From Palsa-883 sp963847615 (GTDB taxonomy: Bacteria > Pseudomonadota > Alphaproteobacteria > Acetobacterales > Acetobacteraceae), in contig CAWKAN010000020.1 in NCBI GenBank assembly GCA_963847615.1, positions 496,001 to 560,000 of the forward strand: DNA of 64,000 nt. Direction: 5' to 3'. The translations under genes were made by a program, and so were the position numbers. Positions 43,861 to 51,785 of the stretch are shown piece after piece; within the stretch, counting starts at the first letter, position 1; every line of letters starts with the position of its first letter. A model generated the notes under the pieces. It did no database searches and had not been told where the DNA came from. It saw only the letters and a program-made list of their open reading frames with translations.

Positions 43861-44990
43861 TGTGCCAGCACGAGCATGTTCACCTCGTCCTCCGCGTAAT
43901 AGAACCCATCGCCCGCCGGGGTCATGGCGATGCCGAACAGATCACCGCTGCCCGGCGGGGACTGCGCCTTGTTCGGATCGACCCAGCGCGCATAGATCTG
44001 CCGGCCGCTCTCGGGGTCGATTTCCACCACCTGGCCGTTCAGCCCGTTGGTCACCAGCAGGTGGCCGTTCGGCGCCGTCACCATCGCCAGCGGGCGCTGC
44101 AGCAGCCCATCCCTGGTGACGTCGCGCCCGGTGCCGGCGCTGTCGCCGCGCGTGACGGCCTGCGGGATCGCCGCGATCCGGTTGCCCAGCGCGTCCGACA
44201 CATACAGCACGCCGTCCTTGCCCAGTGCCAGGCCGGTCGGCCCGATGATGAACACGTCCTTGGCGGCCTGCTCGCCGAAGCCGCTGGCGATCACCGTCTG
44301 CCCGGTCACCACCGGGGGCTTGCCGTCGGCGATCGCCAGTTCCAGGCGCAGCACGGTCGCCTTGGTCAGCACCGGCGGCTCGCCGTCCGGCGGGCCGACA
44401 TCGAAGCCGGTGTTGCTGACGAACAGCGTCGCGGTGCCGCCATGGTCGATCACCGCCATGTTGCCCCAGGGGCCGTTGATGTTCGGCCCGGCGATCACTC
44501 CGGCGACGGCGCCCTGCTTGTCCAGCACCAGCAGGCAGCCCTGGCCCTTGCTGCGCGTGGTGCCGTCCTGGCTCGGCAGGCTGCCGACGATCACCCAGCC
44601 GGTGTGCAGCATGGTCATCGCCGTGGTCAGCCCGACGCCGCCTGGGCACTGCGCCAGATGGCGCGGGATGGCGGCGAACAGCGCCAGCTTCCTGGTGGAC
44701 GGCGTGTAGCGCACGATCGTGGTGCCGAGGCCCTGCAGGTTGTTCCGGTCGTTGAAGTTGTTGACCAGCACGTCATCCTTCCGGATCTTGCCGGCCGAAA
44801 CCGGGGCCACCGTGATCGCATAGGGGTTCTGGTCGCCATTGTCGGGCACGGTCGAGGTCAGCAGGCTGTGCCGGTGCAGCGTCTCCAGGAAGCCCTGCGG
44901 CTCTGCCGCCGCCGCGGCGGGTCCCAGCAGCAGCGACAGCCCCAGCACACCGGACCGCCAAAGGGGGGCGCATGCCCGCAATGGTGTCAT
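43857..44990 (-). CDS. Secreted NHL/SMP-30-type beta-propeller protein
   Basis: A 377-residue precursor from ATG 44990 with a signal peptide (GVLGLSLLLGPAAAAAE). The mature part has repeating propeller-like segments such as GNMAVIDHGGTATLFVSNTGFDVG, GPTGLALGKDGVLYVSDALGNRIAAIP and AMVTAPNGHLLVTNGLNGQVVEIDPESG. The in-frame extension to 45056 would place extra charged residues before the signal peptide. Its function is unknown; linkage to a Dyp peroxidase and an outer-membrane porin suggests a periplasmic role in metal or haem handling. Coupled by overlap to the peroxidase gene. Confidence 0.85.
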   Translation of the reverse strand: MTPLRACAPLWRSGVLGLSLLLGPAAAAAEPQGFLETLHRHSLLTSTVPDNGDQNPYAITVAPVSAGKIRKDDVLVNNFNDRNNLQGLGTTIVRYTPSTRKLALFAAIPRHLAQCPGGVGLTTAMTMLHTGWVIVGSLPSQDGTTRSKGQGCLLVLDKQGAVAGVIAGPNINGPWGNMAVIDHGGTATLFVSNTGFDVGPPDGEPPVLTKATVLRLELAIADGKPPVVTGQTVIASGFGEQAAKDVFIIGPTGLALGKDGVLYVSDALGNRIAAIPQAVTRGDSAGTGRDVTRDGLLQRPLAMVTAPNGHLLVTNGLNGQVVEIDPESGRQIYARWVDPNKAQSPPGSGDLFGIAMTPAGDGFYYAEDEVNMLVLAH

Positions 44991-45103
44991 CGACGGCGGT
45001 CTCCCGGGCGTGGCGTGGGGGGTGCATGCGGTGGCGCGAATGCGAGTGACTCTCATTTACCCCTGACTCCTGTCGGGTGGCAAGACGCTGCGCCGCGCGG
45101 GGC

Positions 45104-46585
45104 TCAGAACAGCACGGTGCTACGCAGGCCGAAGACCGCCTCGTTGCCGATCCGCTTGCCGGGGTCGTTCGGATTCAGCAGCCCGCCGCCGGGGTTGAAC
45201 ACGTACTGGACATCCGGCTGAAGCTCCCACCACGGCGCGATCTGGATCTGGTAGGTCAGCTCGATGAACGTCTCGCTGGAGCGCACGGGGTAGGGCGTCG
45301 CGGTGAACCAGCCGACGTCGGCATCCAACCCGCGCGCGGCGCTGCTCAGCCGTGCCACGCCGAGGCCGAGGCCGAGCGTGTCGTCGTCGCGTCCCGGCAA
45401 CGGCGCCTTCAGGGTCACCCCGGCATTGACGCTGAAGCTGATCAGGTTGCGGTCGTCCGGCGCACCCATCAGGCGGGCGAACACGCCCAGCGCCTGCGGC
45501 TGCGTCGGGTCGGGCCGCCAGACCATCTGGTCGGCCACCGCATACAGGCTGAAATTGTTGCGCAGCATACGCGGCATGCCGTTGCTGGCGGGCGCGGCGA
45601 GCGAGCTGCCCTCGGTGTCGTATTGCGGGCTGGGAAAGGCGGCGGTGTCGTACCAGACCCCCAGCTTATAGGTCCCCGGCAAGCCGGCCGGATGCTTGCC
45701 GTCATCCATCTGGCCGGACGAGGGCTGGTTCAGTGCGTACTGCACCTCGGCAATGAACAGCGCACCGGTGCGCAGATTGAAATTGCCGCCCCAGCGCGTG
45801 GAGCCAAGCAACTGCCCGTCCGCGTCGAACGGCCCGCCTGGCGGATTGTCCTGGAACACGCCGGTCAGCACGGTCAACCCGCCGCCCGGCTGGGCGCGCA
45901 GCCGCACGCCCAGCGAGGACAGCGGATAGGCCGGTCCGCCGGCGTAAAGATCGGCCGAGGGCAGCATCGGCCAGCCCATCACCGTGTTGAGGAACAGCGC
46001 CGCGCCCTGGCTGGTGATGAACTCCTGGTCGACGCTCTGCTGGCCGAGCTTGACGTCGAACGCGCCGTCGAGGAAGGCCTGTTGGTACCACGCCTCCCAC
46101 AGCCGCGTGGTCGGGGCCGCCGAGATGCCGCTGGCGGTCTGCAGGGTGCTCAGGTTGTCGGTGCTGATGTCGCGGCCGCGGATGTTCAGCAGGCTCAGGT
46201 TGAACGTGCCGCCGACCAGCCCGAACGCCTTCTGCGTGTCGAGGCCAAGGGTCACCGTGGTCAGCCCGTCATAGTCCGCGCCGCGCCGGGTGCCGCCGGA
46301 GACGTTGCCGAACACCTCATTGATGTCCTGGATCTGCACCGTGACGCCAAGCGTGCCGAGCGCGGTGCGCAGCCCGCCGGCATCGCCCAGCAGGGTGCTG
46401 CGCGAGGCGGCGAACAGCCCGGTGGTGAAGCCCGGCTCGCTCGTCGCCGGCTCCGTCGCGGGGGCCGTCTGGGCCTGCGCCAGACCGAGGCACAGACACC
46501 AGGCCGGCAGGGCGAGGGCTGCCCGCGGCAAGGACGATCGCGCCAGGGCGCGGGTGAGATCTGCAAGCACGGCCATACCTTTCAA
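45104..46585 (-). CDS. OprB-family carbohydrate-selective porin
   Basis: A 493-residue precursor: signal peptide ending AQAQ, then GVTVQIQDINEVFGNVSGGTRRGADYDGL, WEAWYQQAFLDGAFDVKLGQQSVDQEF, PLSSLGVRLRAQP, YKLGVWYDTAAFPSP, ETFIELTYQIQIAPWWELQPDVQYVFNPGG, and the last residue is Phe. All are features of the OprB 16-strand outer-membrane porin. In acetic-acid bacteria related porins accompany sugar and iron uptake systems. It is 103 bp after hemP and 113 bp before the NHL gene on the same strand. Confidence 0.92.
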   Translation of the reverse strand: MKGMAVLADLTRALARSSLPRAALALPAWCLCLGLAQAQTAPATEPATSEPGFTTGLFAASRSTLLGDAGGLRTALGTLGVTVQIQDINEVFGNVSGGTRRGADYDGLTTVTLGLDTQKAFGLVGGTFNLSLLNIRGRDISTDNLSTLQTASGISAAPTTRLWEAWYQQAFLDGAFDVKLGQQSVDQEFITSQGAALFLNTVMGWPMLPSADLYAGGPAYPLSSLGVRLRAQPGGGLTVLTGVFQDNPPGGPFDADGQLLGSTRWGGNFNLRTGALFIAEVQYALNQPSSGQMDDGKHPAGLPGTYKLGVWYDTAAFPSPQYDTEGSSLAAPASNGMPRMLRNNFSLYAVADQMVWRPDPTQPQALGVFARLMGAPDDRNLISFSVNAGVTLKAPLPGRDDDTLGLGLGVARLSSAARGLDADVGWFTATPYPVRSSETFIELTYQIQIAPWWELQPDVQYVFNPGGGLLNPNDPGKRIGNEAVFGLRSTVLF

Positions 46586-46688
46586 CAGATCCGCGCAACA
46601 GATCCCCGGGGCGGATCAGGGTTGCCCGCTGGCTGGCGCGTGCATGGCACACGGTGGCTGGCTGCGACGGATGCGCGGCGTCCCGTTG

Positions 46689-46892
46689 CTATTCCGTCAA
46701 GATCAGCTTCCCGGCGGTGGTGACCTGCAACCGATACGCCGCTGTTCCGTGGTGAATGACCAGCACGCGCGCCCCGCCCATCAGGTCGCGGCTGCTGACC
46801 GAGCGCGGCGCTTGCGTGCCGGTGGGCTCATCGCTGCGGTCCATTGGCGCGTTGCGTGCCGGCGGCGGCGCCTGGGGGAGGCGCGGCGTCAC
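46689..46892 (-). CDS. hemP: Hemin uptake protein HemP
   Basis: A 67-residue protein whose C-terminal half, SSRDLMGGARVLVIHHG then YRLQVTTAGKLILTE, is the HemP/HmuP signature. The N-terminal third is proline-rich and variable. HemP is a small iron-regulated factor needed for haem-receptor expression in several Proteobacteria. Its ATG overlaps the stop of the upstream cupredoxin gene (ATGA). Its presence argues that the whole operon is iron-responsive. Confidence 0.9.
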   Translation of the reverse strand: MTPRLPQAPPPARNAPMDRSDEPTGTQAPRSVSSRDLMGGARVLVIHHGTAAYRLQVTTAGKLILTE

Positions 46893-47245
46893 TTCACGAT
46901 CAGACGACTTTTGGAGACATCCTCGTTGTATTCGTCATGGAACTCATAGGTGCCGGGCTTCAGCGGGCCGACGAAGATCGACACCGCCTGCCCCGATGGC
47001 AGCACCTTCTCTGCCTTGAAATCGTCGCTTTCGAATTCGGCCGGCGTGGGGTCGAGGTTCTTGACCACGAAGCGGACGCGGGTATTGGCCGGAATGGTGA
47101 CCTCGGCTGGGGTGAAGTGATGGCCTTTGAGCTCCAATGAGACGGTCGGCTCGGCGGCACGGGCCGGGCCGCCGGCCAGCAGGAGGGTCAGCGGCAGCAG
47201 CAGGGCCCCGAAGGCCGAGGCCCCGAGTGTGGCGTGCAGGCGCAT
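46889..47245 (-). CDS. Periplasmic cupredoxin-domain protein
   Basis: A 118-residue precursor from ATG 47245, which has AGGAGG upstream; an extension to 47311 is unlikely. The signal peptide runs to PARAA. The mature domain has LELKGHHFTPAEVTIPANTRVRFVVKN, FESDDFKAEKVLPSG and PGTYEFHDEYNEDVSKSRLIVK, the EfeO/P19-associated Cupredoxin_1 fold. The usual copper Cys is absent, and His, Glu and Asp residues near the C terminus could bind metal. First gene of the operon. Confidence 0.85.
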   Translation of the reverse strand: MRLHATLGASAFGALLLPLTLLLAGGPARAAEPTVSLELKGHHFTPAEVTIPANTRVRFVVKNLDPTPAEFESDDFKAEKVLPSGQAVSIFVGPLKPGTYEFHDEYNEDVSKSRLIVK

Positions 47246-47336
47246 TCCAGCGTGCCTCCTTGTCGGTAGTCGATTGGATCGATAGTCGATCGGGTCGATA
47301 GCCGATGTCACCGAGGGGCGGTAGACGTGAACGACT

Positions 47337-47361
47337 GCAATTGCGAGCTATTCGCGATTGC
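47337..47361. promoter_or_regulatory. Iron-operator-like dyad (Fur/Irr-type candidate)
   Basis: GCAAT-T-GCGA-GCTAT-TCGC-G-ATTGC is a 25-bp dyad with matching half sites. It contains TTGCGAGCTATTCGC, close to TGCGAAT-ATTCGCA-like Fur sites of alphaproteobacteria. It lies just downstream of the -10 box of the cupredoxin-hemP promoter, where bound repressor would block initiation. A second, weaker site TTGCAAACGAGTCGCAG lies at 47402-47418. Identification as a Fur site is inference. Confidence 0.55.
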
Positions 47362-47367
47362 CGTTCG

Positions 47368-47396
47368 GTCCTAGGCGAATCCGCCACCGGCGTCAA
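47368..47396 (-). promoter_or_regulatory. Promoter of the cupredoxin-hemP-oprB operon
   Basis: On the minus strand, TTGACG (47391-47396), 17-bp spacer, TAGGAC (47368-47373). It is about 120 bp upstream of the cupredoxin ATG, with the dyad at 47337-47361 immediately downstream. Confidence 0.6.
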
Positions 47397-47559
47397 CCCA
47401 GTTGCAAACGAGTCGCAGTTGGACCGTCCGCCGCGTCGCGCCATGTGCTGCCCCATCGGCAGGGCTGGGCACAGCCATACCCAACCGCAACGACGGGACA
47501 CGGCTATCGCGGGCCAGCCGGCACCGCGCGGCGCCGGCGCAGATGCACAGGCGCGTGAA

Positions 47560-47588
47560 TTGCGAGCGCGAATTGATCAGCTTAATAT
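47560..47588 (+). promoter_or_regulatory. Promoter of the entericidin gene
   Basis: TTGCGA (47560-47565), 17-bp spacer, TAATAT (47583-47588), 41 bp before the ATG at 47630, in a local AT-rich patch. Confidence 0.6.
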
Positions 47589-47629
47589 CACTGTGTAACA
47601 GATCCACCGCGGCAAAAACGGAGGGCCAC

Positions 47630-47809
47630 ATGTCCCATGTCATCGACTGGCGCCGGCGCGCGATCAGCATGCTGTTGGGGGTATTCCTGCTCGCTGGCGC
47701 GGCGATCGCGCTGAGCGGTTGCAACACCACCGCCGGCGTGGGCGAGGATGTCAGCGCGGCCGGTCACGCCGTGACCAATGCGGCGGACAAGGTCAAGCAG
47801 GGGATGTAG
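47630..47809 (+). CDS. Entericidin A/B family lipoprotein
   Basis: A 59-residue lipoprotein precursor: basic start, hydrophobic SMLLGVFLLAGAAIA, lipobox LSGC, and a mature part NTTAGVGEDVSAAGHAVTNAADKVKQGM that matches the entericidin GxGxDVxxxGxAIxxAA pattern. ATG 47630 has GGAGGG at good distance. Entericidins are small membrane lipoproteins linked to stationary-phase lysis or envelope stress. Monocistronic; the next promoter starts 20 bp after its stop. Confidence 0.9.
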   Translation: MSHVIDWRRRAISMLLGVFLLAGAAIALSGCNTTAGVGEDVSAAGHAVTNAADKVKQGM

Positions 47810-47828
47810 TGCCGGGCCGGGCAGGGCG

Positions 47829-47856
47829 TTGACACCGGCGGTGCCCAGGCTATAAG
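47829..47856 (+). promoter_or_regulatory. Strong sigma-70 promoter of rplU-rpmA
   Basis: TTGACA (47829-47834), 16-bp spacer, TATAAG (47851-47856), 66 bp before the rplU start. The best promoter match in the window. Confidence 0.85.
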
Positions 47857-47921
47857 CGCCCCTCCCCGGCGGCGGGTCTTCCCGACCGCCCGCGATGTGT
47901 TGACCAAGAGGACCGACTGCC

Positions 47922-48236
47922 ATGTTTGCCGTGATCCGCACCGGCGGAAAGCAGTACCGCGTGACGCCGAACGCGGTGCTGAAGGTCGAAAAGCTGGAGG
48001 CGGAGCCGGGTTCGACGGTCACCTTCACCGACGTGCTGGCGGTCGGCGGCGAGGCCGGCTTGACGGTTGGGTCCCCGGTGGTTGCCGGCGCCTCGGTCAC
48101 CGCGACGGTGATCGCGCAGGACCGGCTGGACAAGGTCATCATCTTCAAGAAGCGCCGCCGGCAGAACAGCCGCCGCAAGAACGGCCATCGCCAGCACGTC
48201 ACCGTGCTGCGCGTGGCCACGATCTCCGCGGCGTAG
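47922..48236 (+). CDS. rplU: 50S ribosomal protein L21
   Basis: A 104-residue L21 of standard size: MFAVIRTGGKQYRVTPNAVLKVEKL at the start, basic FKKRRRQNSRRKNGHRQ near the C terminus. It binds 23S rRNA and early assembly depends on L20. It heads the rplU-rpmA pair, with rpmA beginning 14 bp after its stop, under the promoter at 47829-47856. Confidence 0.98.
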   Translation: MFAVIRTGGKQYRVTPNAVLKVEKLEAEPGSTVTFTDVLAVGGEAGLTVGSPVVAGASVTATVIAQDRLDKVIIFKKRRRQNSRRKNGHRQHVTVLRVATISAA

Positions 48237-48250
48237 CAGGAGCACGGGCA

Positions 48251-48520
48251 ATGGCACACAAAAAGGCAGGCGGCTCTTCGCGCAACGGGCGCGACACCGA
48301 AGGGCGGCGCCTCGGGATCAAGAAGTCGGGCGGCCAGAGCGTGGTCGCCGGCAACATCATCCTGCGCCAGCGCGGCACCAAGTGGAAGCCGGGCACCCAT
48401 GTCGGCCTGGGCCGCGATCACACCATCTTCGCGCTGGTCGATGGCCATGTGGAGTTCACCCGCAAGGCCGAGGGGCGCGTGCACGTCTCCGTCCGACCGT
48501 TGCCGGCGGCTGCCGAGTAA
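48251..48520 (+). CDS. rpmA: 50S ribosomal protein L27
   Basis: An 89-residue L27: MAHKKAGGSSRNGRDTEGRRLGIKKSGG and the conserved GNIILRQRGTKWKPG with GLGRDHTIFAL. The start has no Firmicute-type cleavable extension. The N-terminal tail reaches the peptidyl-transferase centre. Downstream is a strong terminator hairpin before obgE. Confidence 0.98.
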   Translation: MAHKKAGGSSRNGRDTEGRRLGIKKSGGQSVVAGNIILRQRGTKWKPGTHVGLGRDHTIFALVDGHVEFTRKAEGRVHVSVRPLPAAAE

Positions 48521-48584
48521 CGCGCGGGGTTGGCAAGGCGGCCGCGCGGACCAATATCTCGCGCCGCTCCGCTTCGAGAATACG

Positions 48585-48620
48585 CGGGGGTCGGCGCCAG
48601 CCGGCCCCCGTCGTCGTTTT
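48585..48620 (+). terminator. Rho-independent terminator after rpmA
   Basis: An 11-bp stem (CGGGGGTCGGC with GCCGGCCCCCG, one G-T pair), GCCA loop, then TCGTCGTTTT. It separates the ribosomal genes from obgE, although partial read-through is likely because the gene order is conserved. Confidence 0.8.
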
Positions 48621-48676
48621 GGCCCGGCTTCGCGCTGGCCGGTGGTTGATTTGGACGGTGGTCCTTCTGGGGTGTC

Positions 48677-49864
48677 ATGAAGTTTCTCGACCAGGCCAAG
48701 ATCTACCTGCGCTCCGGTGACGGCGGCGACGGCGTGGTCGCGTTCCGCCGCGAGAAATACATCGAGTTCGGCGGCCCGGACGGCGGCAACGGCGGCAAGG
48801 GCGGCGACATCGTGTTCGAGGCGGTGGCGAACCTGAACACGCTGATCGACTTCCGCTACACCCAGCATTTCCGCGCCCGCAAGGGCGGCAACGGCAGCGG
48901 CGGCGACCGCACCGGGGCAGGGGCGGCGGACGTCGTGATCAAGGTGCCGATCGGCACCGAGGTGCTCGCCGACGACCGCGAGACGCTGCTGGCCGACCTC
49001 GACCGGCCCGGCAAGCGCGTGGTGCTGCTGAGCGGCGGCGACGGCGGGTTCGGCAACACGCACTACAAATCCTCGACCAACCGGGCGCCGCGGCGGCGCG
49101 ACAAGGGCTGGCCGGGGGAGGAGCGTTGGGTCTGGCTGCGCCTCAAGCTGATCGCCGATGCCGGGCTGGTCGGCCTGCCGAATGCCGGCAAGTCGACCTT
49201 GCTGGCGGCGGCCTCGGCGGCGCGGCCGAAGATCGCCGATTACCCGTTCACCACGCTGCACCCGCAGCTTGGCGTGGTCCGGCTGTCGGCGGTGGAAGAG
49301 TTCGTGTTGGCCGACATCCCCGGGCTGATCGAGGGCGCGCATGAGGGCGCCGGCCTGGGCGACCGGTTCCTCGGCCATGTCGAGCGCTGCGCCGTGCTGC
49401 TGCATTTGGTGGACGGCGCCGCCGGCGACGTGGTGCGTGCCTGGCGCACGGTGCGCGCCGAGCTGGCCGACTACGGCGGCGGCCTGGCCGATAAGCCCGA
49501 GCTGATCGGCCTGAACAAATCGGACGCGATGACGCCGCGCGAGTTGTCCGCCCGCCGCGCCGCGCTGGCGAAGACCTCGGGCCGGCCAGTGCTGGTGCTG
49601 TCGGGCGTCACCGGCCAGGGCGTCCCGGAGGTGCTGCGGGCGCTGCAGACCATGATCACTTCTCCCTCCCCCCTTGAGGGGGAGGGCCGGGGTGAGGGGT
49701 CGAGCCGCGGAGCGGACCAAGGCCGGGGTGCGGGGTCGGGTCCGGCGGCAAACCGCCGGAACCCCTCACCCCAACCCTCTCCCCCAAGGGGAGAGGGGGC
49801 AGAACGGCGCCATCCCGGGGTGCGGATCACCCCGATCGCCGCGGCGACGACCGACCGCGCATGA
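48677..49864 (+). CDS. obgE: GTPase ObgE/CgtA with repeat-encoded C-terminal extension
   Basis: A 395-residue Obg GTPase. The Gly-rich Obg domain occupies residues 1-158 (GGDGGDGVVAFRREKY, GGNGGKGG). The G domain follows: GLPNAGKST P-loop, DIPGLIEGAHEGAGLGDRF switch II, NKSD and a final SGVTGQGV. Homologues of this type end near residue 330-345. Here the protein instead runs through a palindromic repeat read in frame (SPLEGEGRGEG ... NPSPQPSPPRGEG) and ends about 20 residues later. Obg acts in late 50S assembly and stress signalling. It overlaps proB by ATGA. Confidence 0.96.
   Translation: MKFLDQAKIYLRSGDGGDGVVAFRREKYIEFGGPDGGNGGKGGDIVFEAVANLNTLIDFRYTQHFRARKGGNGSGGDRTGAGAADVVIKVPIGTEVLADDRETLLADLDRPGKRVVLLSGGDGGFGNTHYKSSTNRAPRRRDKGWPGEERWVWLRLKLIADAGLVGLPNAGKSTLLAAASAARPKIADYPFTTLHPQLGVVRLSAVEEFVLADIPGLIEGAHEGAGLGDRFLGHVERCAVLLHLVDGAAGDVVRAWRTVRAELADYGGGLADKPELIGLNKSDAMTPRELSARRAALAKTSGRPVLVLSGVTGQGVPEVLRALQTMITSPSPLEGEGRGEGSSRGADQGRGAGSGPAANRRNPSPQPSPPRGEGAERRHPGVRITPIAAATTDRA
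49662..49800 (+). repeat. Palindromic element inserted in the obgE coding sequence
   Basis: Outer arms CCCTCCCCCTTGAGGGGGAGGG and CCCTCTCCCCC...GGGGAGAGGG, inner GGGGTGAGGGGT facing ACCCCTCACCCC, and a TCCGGCGG-CAAA-CCGCCGGA hairpin (49741-49760) near the middle. The unit is about 139 bp and read in frame. This is the PSPLEGEGRGEG type of repeat-derived peptide seen in several bacterial genomes. Confidence 0.85.
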
Positions 49865-50976
49865 TCCCCTCGCTCGCCTCGGCGCAGCGCCTGGTGGTGA
49901 AGATCGGCAGCGCGCTGGTGGTCGACGCGCAGGAGGCCGCCCCGCGCGCCGCCTGGCTGGCCGGCATCGCCGCCGACATCGCCGCGCTGCGGGCCCGCGG
50001 GGTTTCGGTGATCGTGGTCTCCTCCGGCGCCATCGCGCTGGCGCGGCGGGCGCTCGGCCTGACCCGCCGGCGGCTCAAGCTGGAGGAGCAGCAGGCCGCC
50101 GCCGCGGTCGGCCAGATCCGCCTTGCCCAGGCCTGGAGCGAGGCGCTGTCGGCCAACGGCCTGACCGCCGCGCAACTGTTGCTGACGCTGGACGACACCG
50201 AGGACCGAAGGCGCTACCTGAACGCGCGCGAAACGTTGCACACGCTGCTGGGCCTCGGCTGCGTGCCGGTGATCAACGAGAACGACACGGTGGCGACGGC
50301 GGAGATCCGTTTCGGCGACAACGACCGCCTGGCGGCGCGGGTGGCCGAGATGGTGCAGGCCGACCAGCTCGTGCTGCTGTCCGACATCGACGGGCTCTAC
50401 ACCGCCGACCCGCGCCGCGACCCGGCCGCGGCGCATATTCCGGTGGTGGAGGCGCTGACGCCGGAGATCGAGGCGATGGGCGGCGAGCCGCCGCCGGGGT
50501 ATTCCTCGGGCGGCATGCGCACCAAGCTGGTCGCCGCGCGCATCGCCACGCAGGCGGGGTGCGCGATGGCGATCGCGCAAGGCCACACGCTGCATCCGCT
50601 GGCGGCGCTGGAACAGGGCGCCCGCTGCACCTGGTTCCTGCCGGCGCCGGAGGGACGGTCGGCGCGCAAGCGCTGGATCGCCGGATCGCTGGCGCCGTTG
50701 GGCAGCTACACCGTCGATGCCGGCGCGGCGCGGGCGCTGAAGGGCGGGCGTTCGCTGTTGCCCGCCGGCGTGCGCGGCGTGGAGGGGATTTTCCAGCGCG
50801 GCGATCCGGTGGTGGTGCTCGATGCGGACCGCGCGGCGCTGGCGCGGGGACTGAGCGCCTATGGCAGCAACGATGCCGGGCGGATCATCGGCCATCGCTC
50901 CGATGAGATCGAAGCCATCCTGGGGTGGCGGGGCCGCGACGAGCTCATTCATCGCGACGATCTGGTACTGCTATGA
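49861..50976 (+). CDS. proB: Glutamate 5-kinase
   Basis: A 371-residue glutamate 5-kinase. The amino-acid-kinase domain covers residues 1-260 (LVVKIGSALVV, VIVVSSGAIALARR, GCVPVINENDTVAT, FGDNDRLAARVAEMVQADQLVLLSDIDGLYTADP, SGGMRTKLVAARIAT) and is followed by a C-terminal PUA domain (DAGAARALKGGRSLLPAGVRGVEG). It makes glutamyl-5-phosphate for proline synthesis with ProA. It is coupled to obgE by ATGA. proA lies 1.16 kb downstream with unrelated DNA between. Confidence 0.97.
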   Translation: MIPSLASAQRLVVKIGSALVVDAQEAAPRAAWLAGIAADIAALRARGVSVIVVSSGAIALARRALGLTRRRLKLEEQQAAAAVGQIRLAQAWSEALSANGLTAAQLLLTLDDTEDRRRYLNARETLHTLLGLGCVPVINENDTVATAEIRFGDNDRLAARVAEMVQADQLVLLSDIDGLYTADPRRDPAAAHIPVVEALTPEIEAMGGEPPPGYSSGGMRTKLVAARIATQAGCAMAIAQGHTLHPLAALEQGARCTWFLPAPEGRSARKRWIAGSLAPLGSYTVDAGAARALKGGRSLLPAGVRGVEGIFQRGDPVVVLDADRAALARGLSAYGSNDAGRIIGHRSDEIEAILGWRGRDELIHRDDLVLL

Positions 50977-51279
50977 ACATCGGGCAGGAGGTCGCGATGG
51001 CGCGGCTTCTGCATGACGATCCTGTGCTTGGGCGGTTTTGAGCGAAACGGCAAGGCCCCGAAGACCCATTCCGGCGTGCAGACGGAATTCGCCAGGCAGG
51101 TCAGGGACGACATGCGTTTCCCGCTCGTGCTGCGTCGGTTCCTCGGACGAGCATACCCGCTCAAGGAGATCGCCGATTACGAGACCGGCCCGGCCGCCAC
51201 GGTGAACGTTGCGCAGGCGGAGGCGGCGCCGGAAGCGACCATTGCGTTCGTGGATGCTATCGAAACCTTGATCGCGTAG
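50972..51279 (+). pseudogene. HEPN-domain protein remnant
   Basis: From about 51035 one frame gives FERNGKAPKTHSGVQTEFARQ then RRFLGRAYPLKEIADYETGP and FVDAIETLIA, which matches the C-terminal half of HEPN-domain proteins that normally read about 130 residues. The first half is missing. A 22-codon frame from ATG 50972 (MNIGQEVAMARLL, overlapping the proB stop) looks like the original N terminus, so an internal deletion with frame change is likely. The 88-residue ORF from ATG 51013 could still be translated. HEPN proteins are often RNases in toxin or defence modules. Confidence 0.6.
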
Positions 51280-51524
51280 CTGGAAAATGGGCTGCTCGGC
51301 GGCGCCGCGCAAGGCGTCCTCGTCGATGTCGTTACCGGCCGCGTGCTGCCGTGGTTCGGCCTGGATCTTCTGGAGCTGGCGCGGGCGGTTGCGGCGGCCG
51401 ATCTGCCTGGGACGGTGCTGGCGTGGGCCACCGGGATGCCAGGACACTGAGCGCGCCGCTTCCCGCAGAATACCGCACCTCGAGCCATCTGGAACAGCGC
51501 CCGGCTTGGGTCAGCCGGCTTGGG

Positions 51525-51785
51525 TCAGATGGAAGGCGGGGCTTCCGCCAGGTCAAACCGGCGCTCCATTCGATCGAGACGCGCGTCCATTCGATCCAGG
51601 CGATGGTTCACCTCGGCCAGACCAATGCGCACATGACCGGCTTCCGCTTCGAGGCCGGAGACCCGTACCTTGAGGTTGGTCATATCGTCGGACAGGTGAT
51701 CCAATTTGGCATTCACGCGCGAAAACTGCTCCCGCAGGTAGTCGAGAACTTCGCCGCTTTGTCTTCCGCCGGTATCGCCGCTCAT
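51525..51785 (-). CDS. Small coiled-coil hypothetical protein
   Basis: An 86-residue protein dominated by heptad-like helices: VLDYLREQFSRVNAKLDHLSDDMTNLKVRVSGLEAEA and GLAEVNHRLDRMDARLDRMERRFDLAE. No signal peptide or membrane segment. Similar small coiled-coil proteins are common near accessory genes in alphaproteobacteria. Between proB and proA on the opposite strand, so probably part of inserted DNA. The frame has strong codon periodicity, which supports it as real. Confidence 0.65.
   Translation of the reverse strand: MSGDTGGRQSGEVLDYLREQFSRVNAKLDHLSDDMTNLKVRVSGLEAEAGHVRIGLAEVNHRLDRMDARLDRMERRFDLAEAPPSI

Noticed and set aside
42529..47245. Canonical EfeUOB ferrous-iron transporter
   Set aside because: Dyp peroxidase and a cupredoxin are present, but there is no EfeU/FTR1 permease and no M75 peptidase-like EfeO domain.
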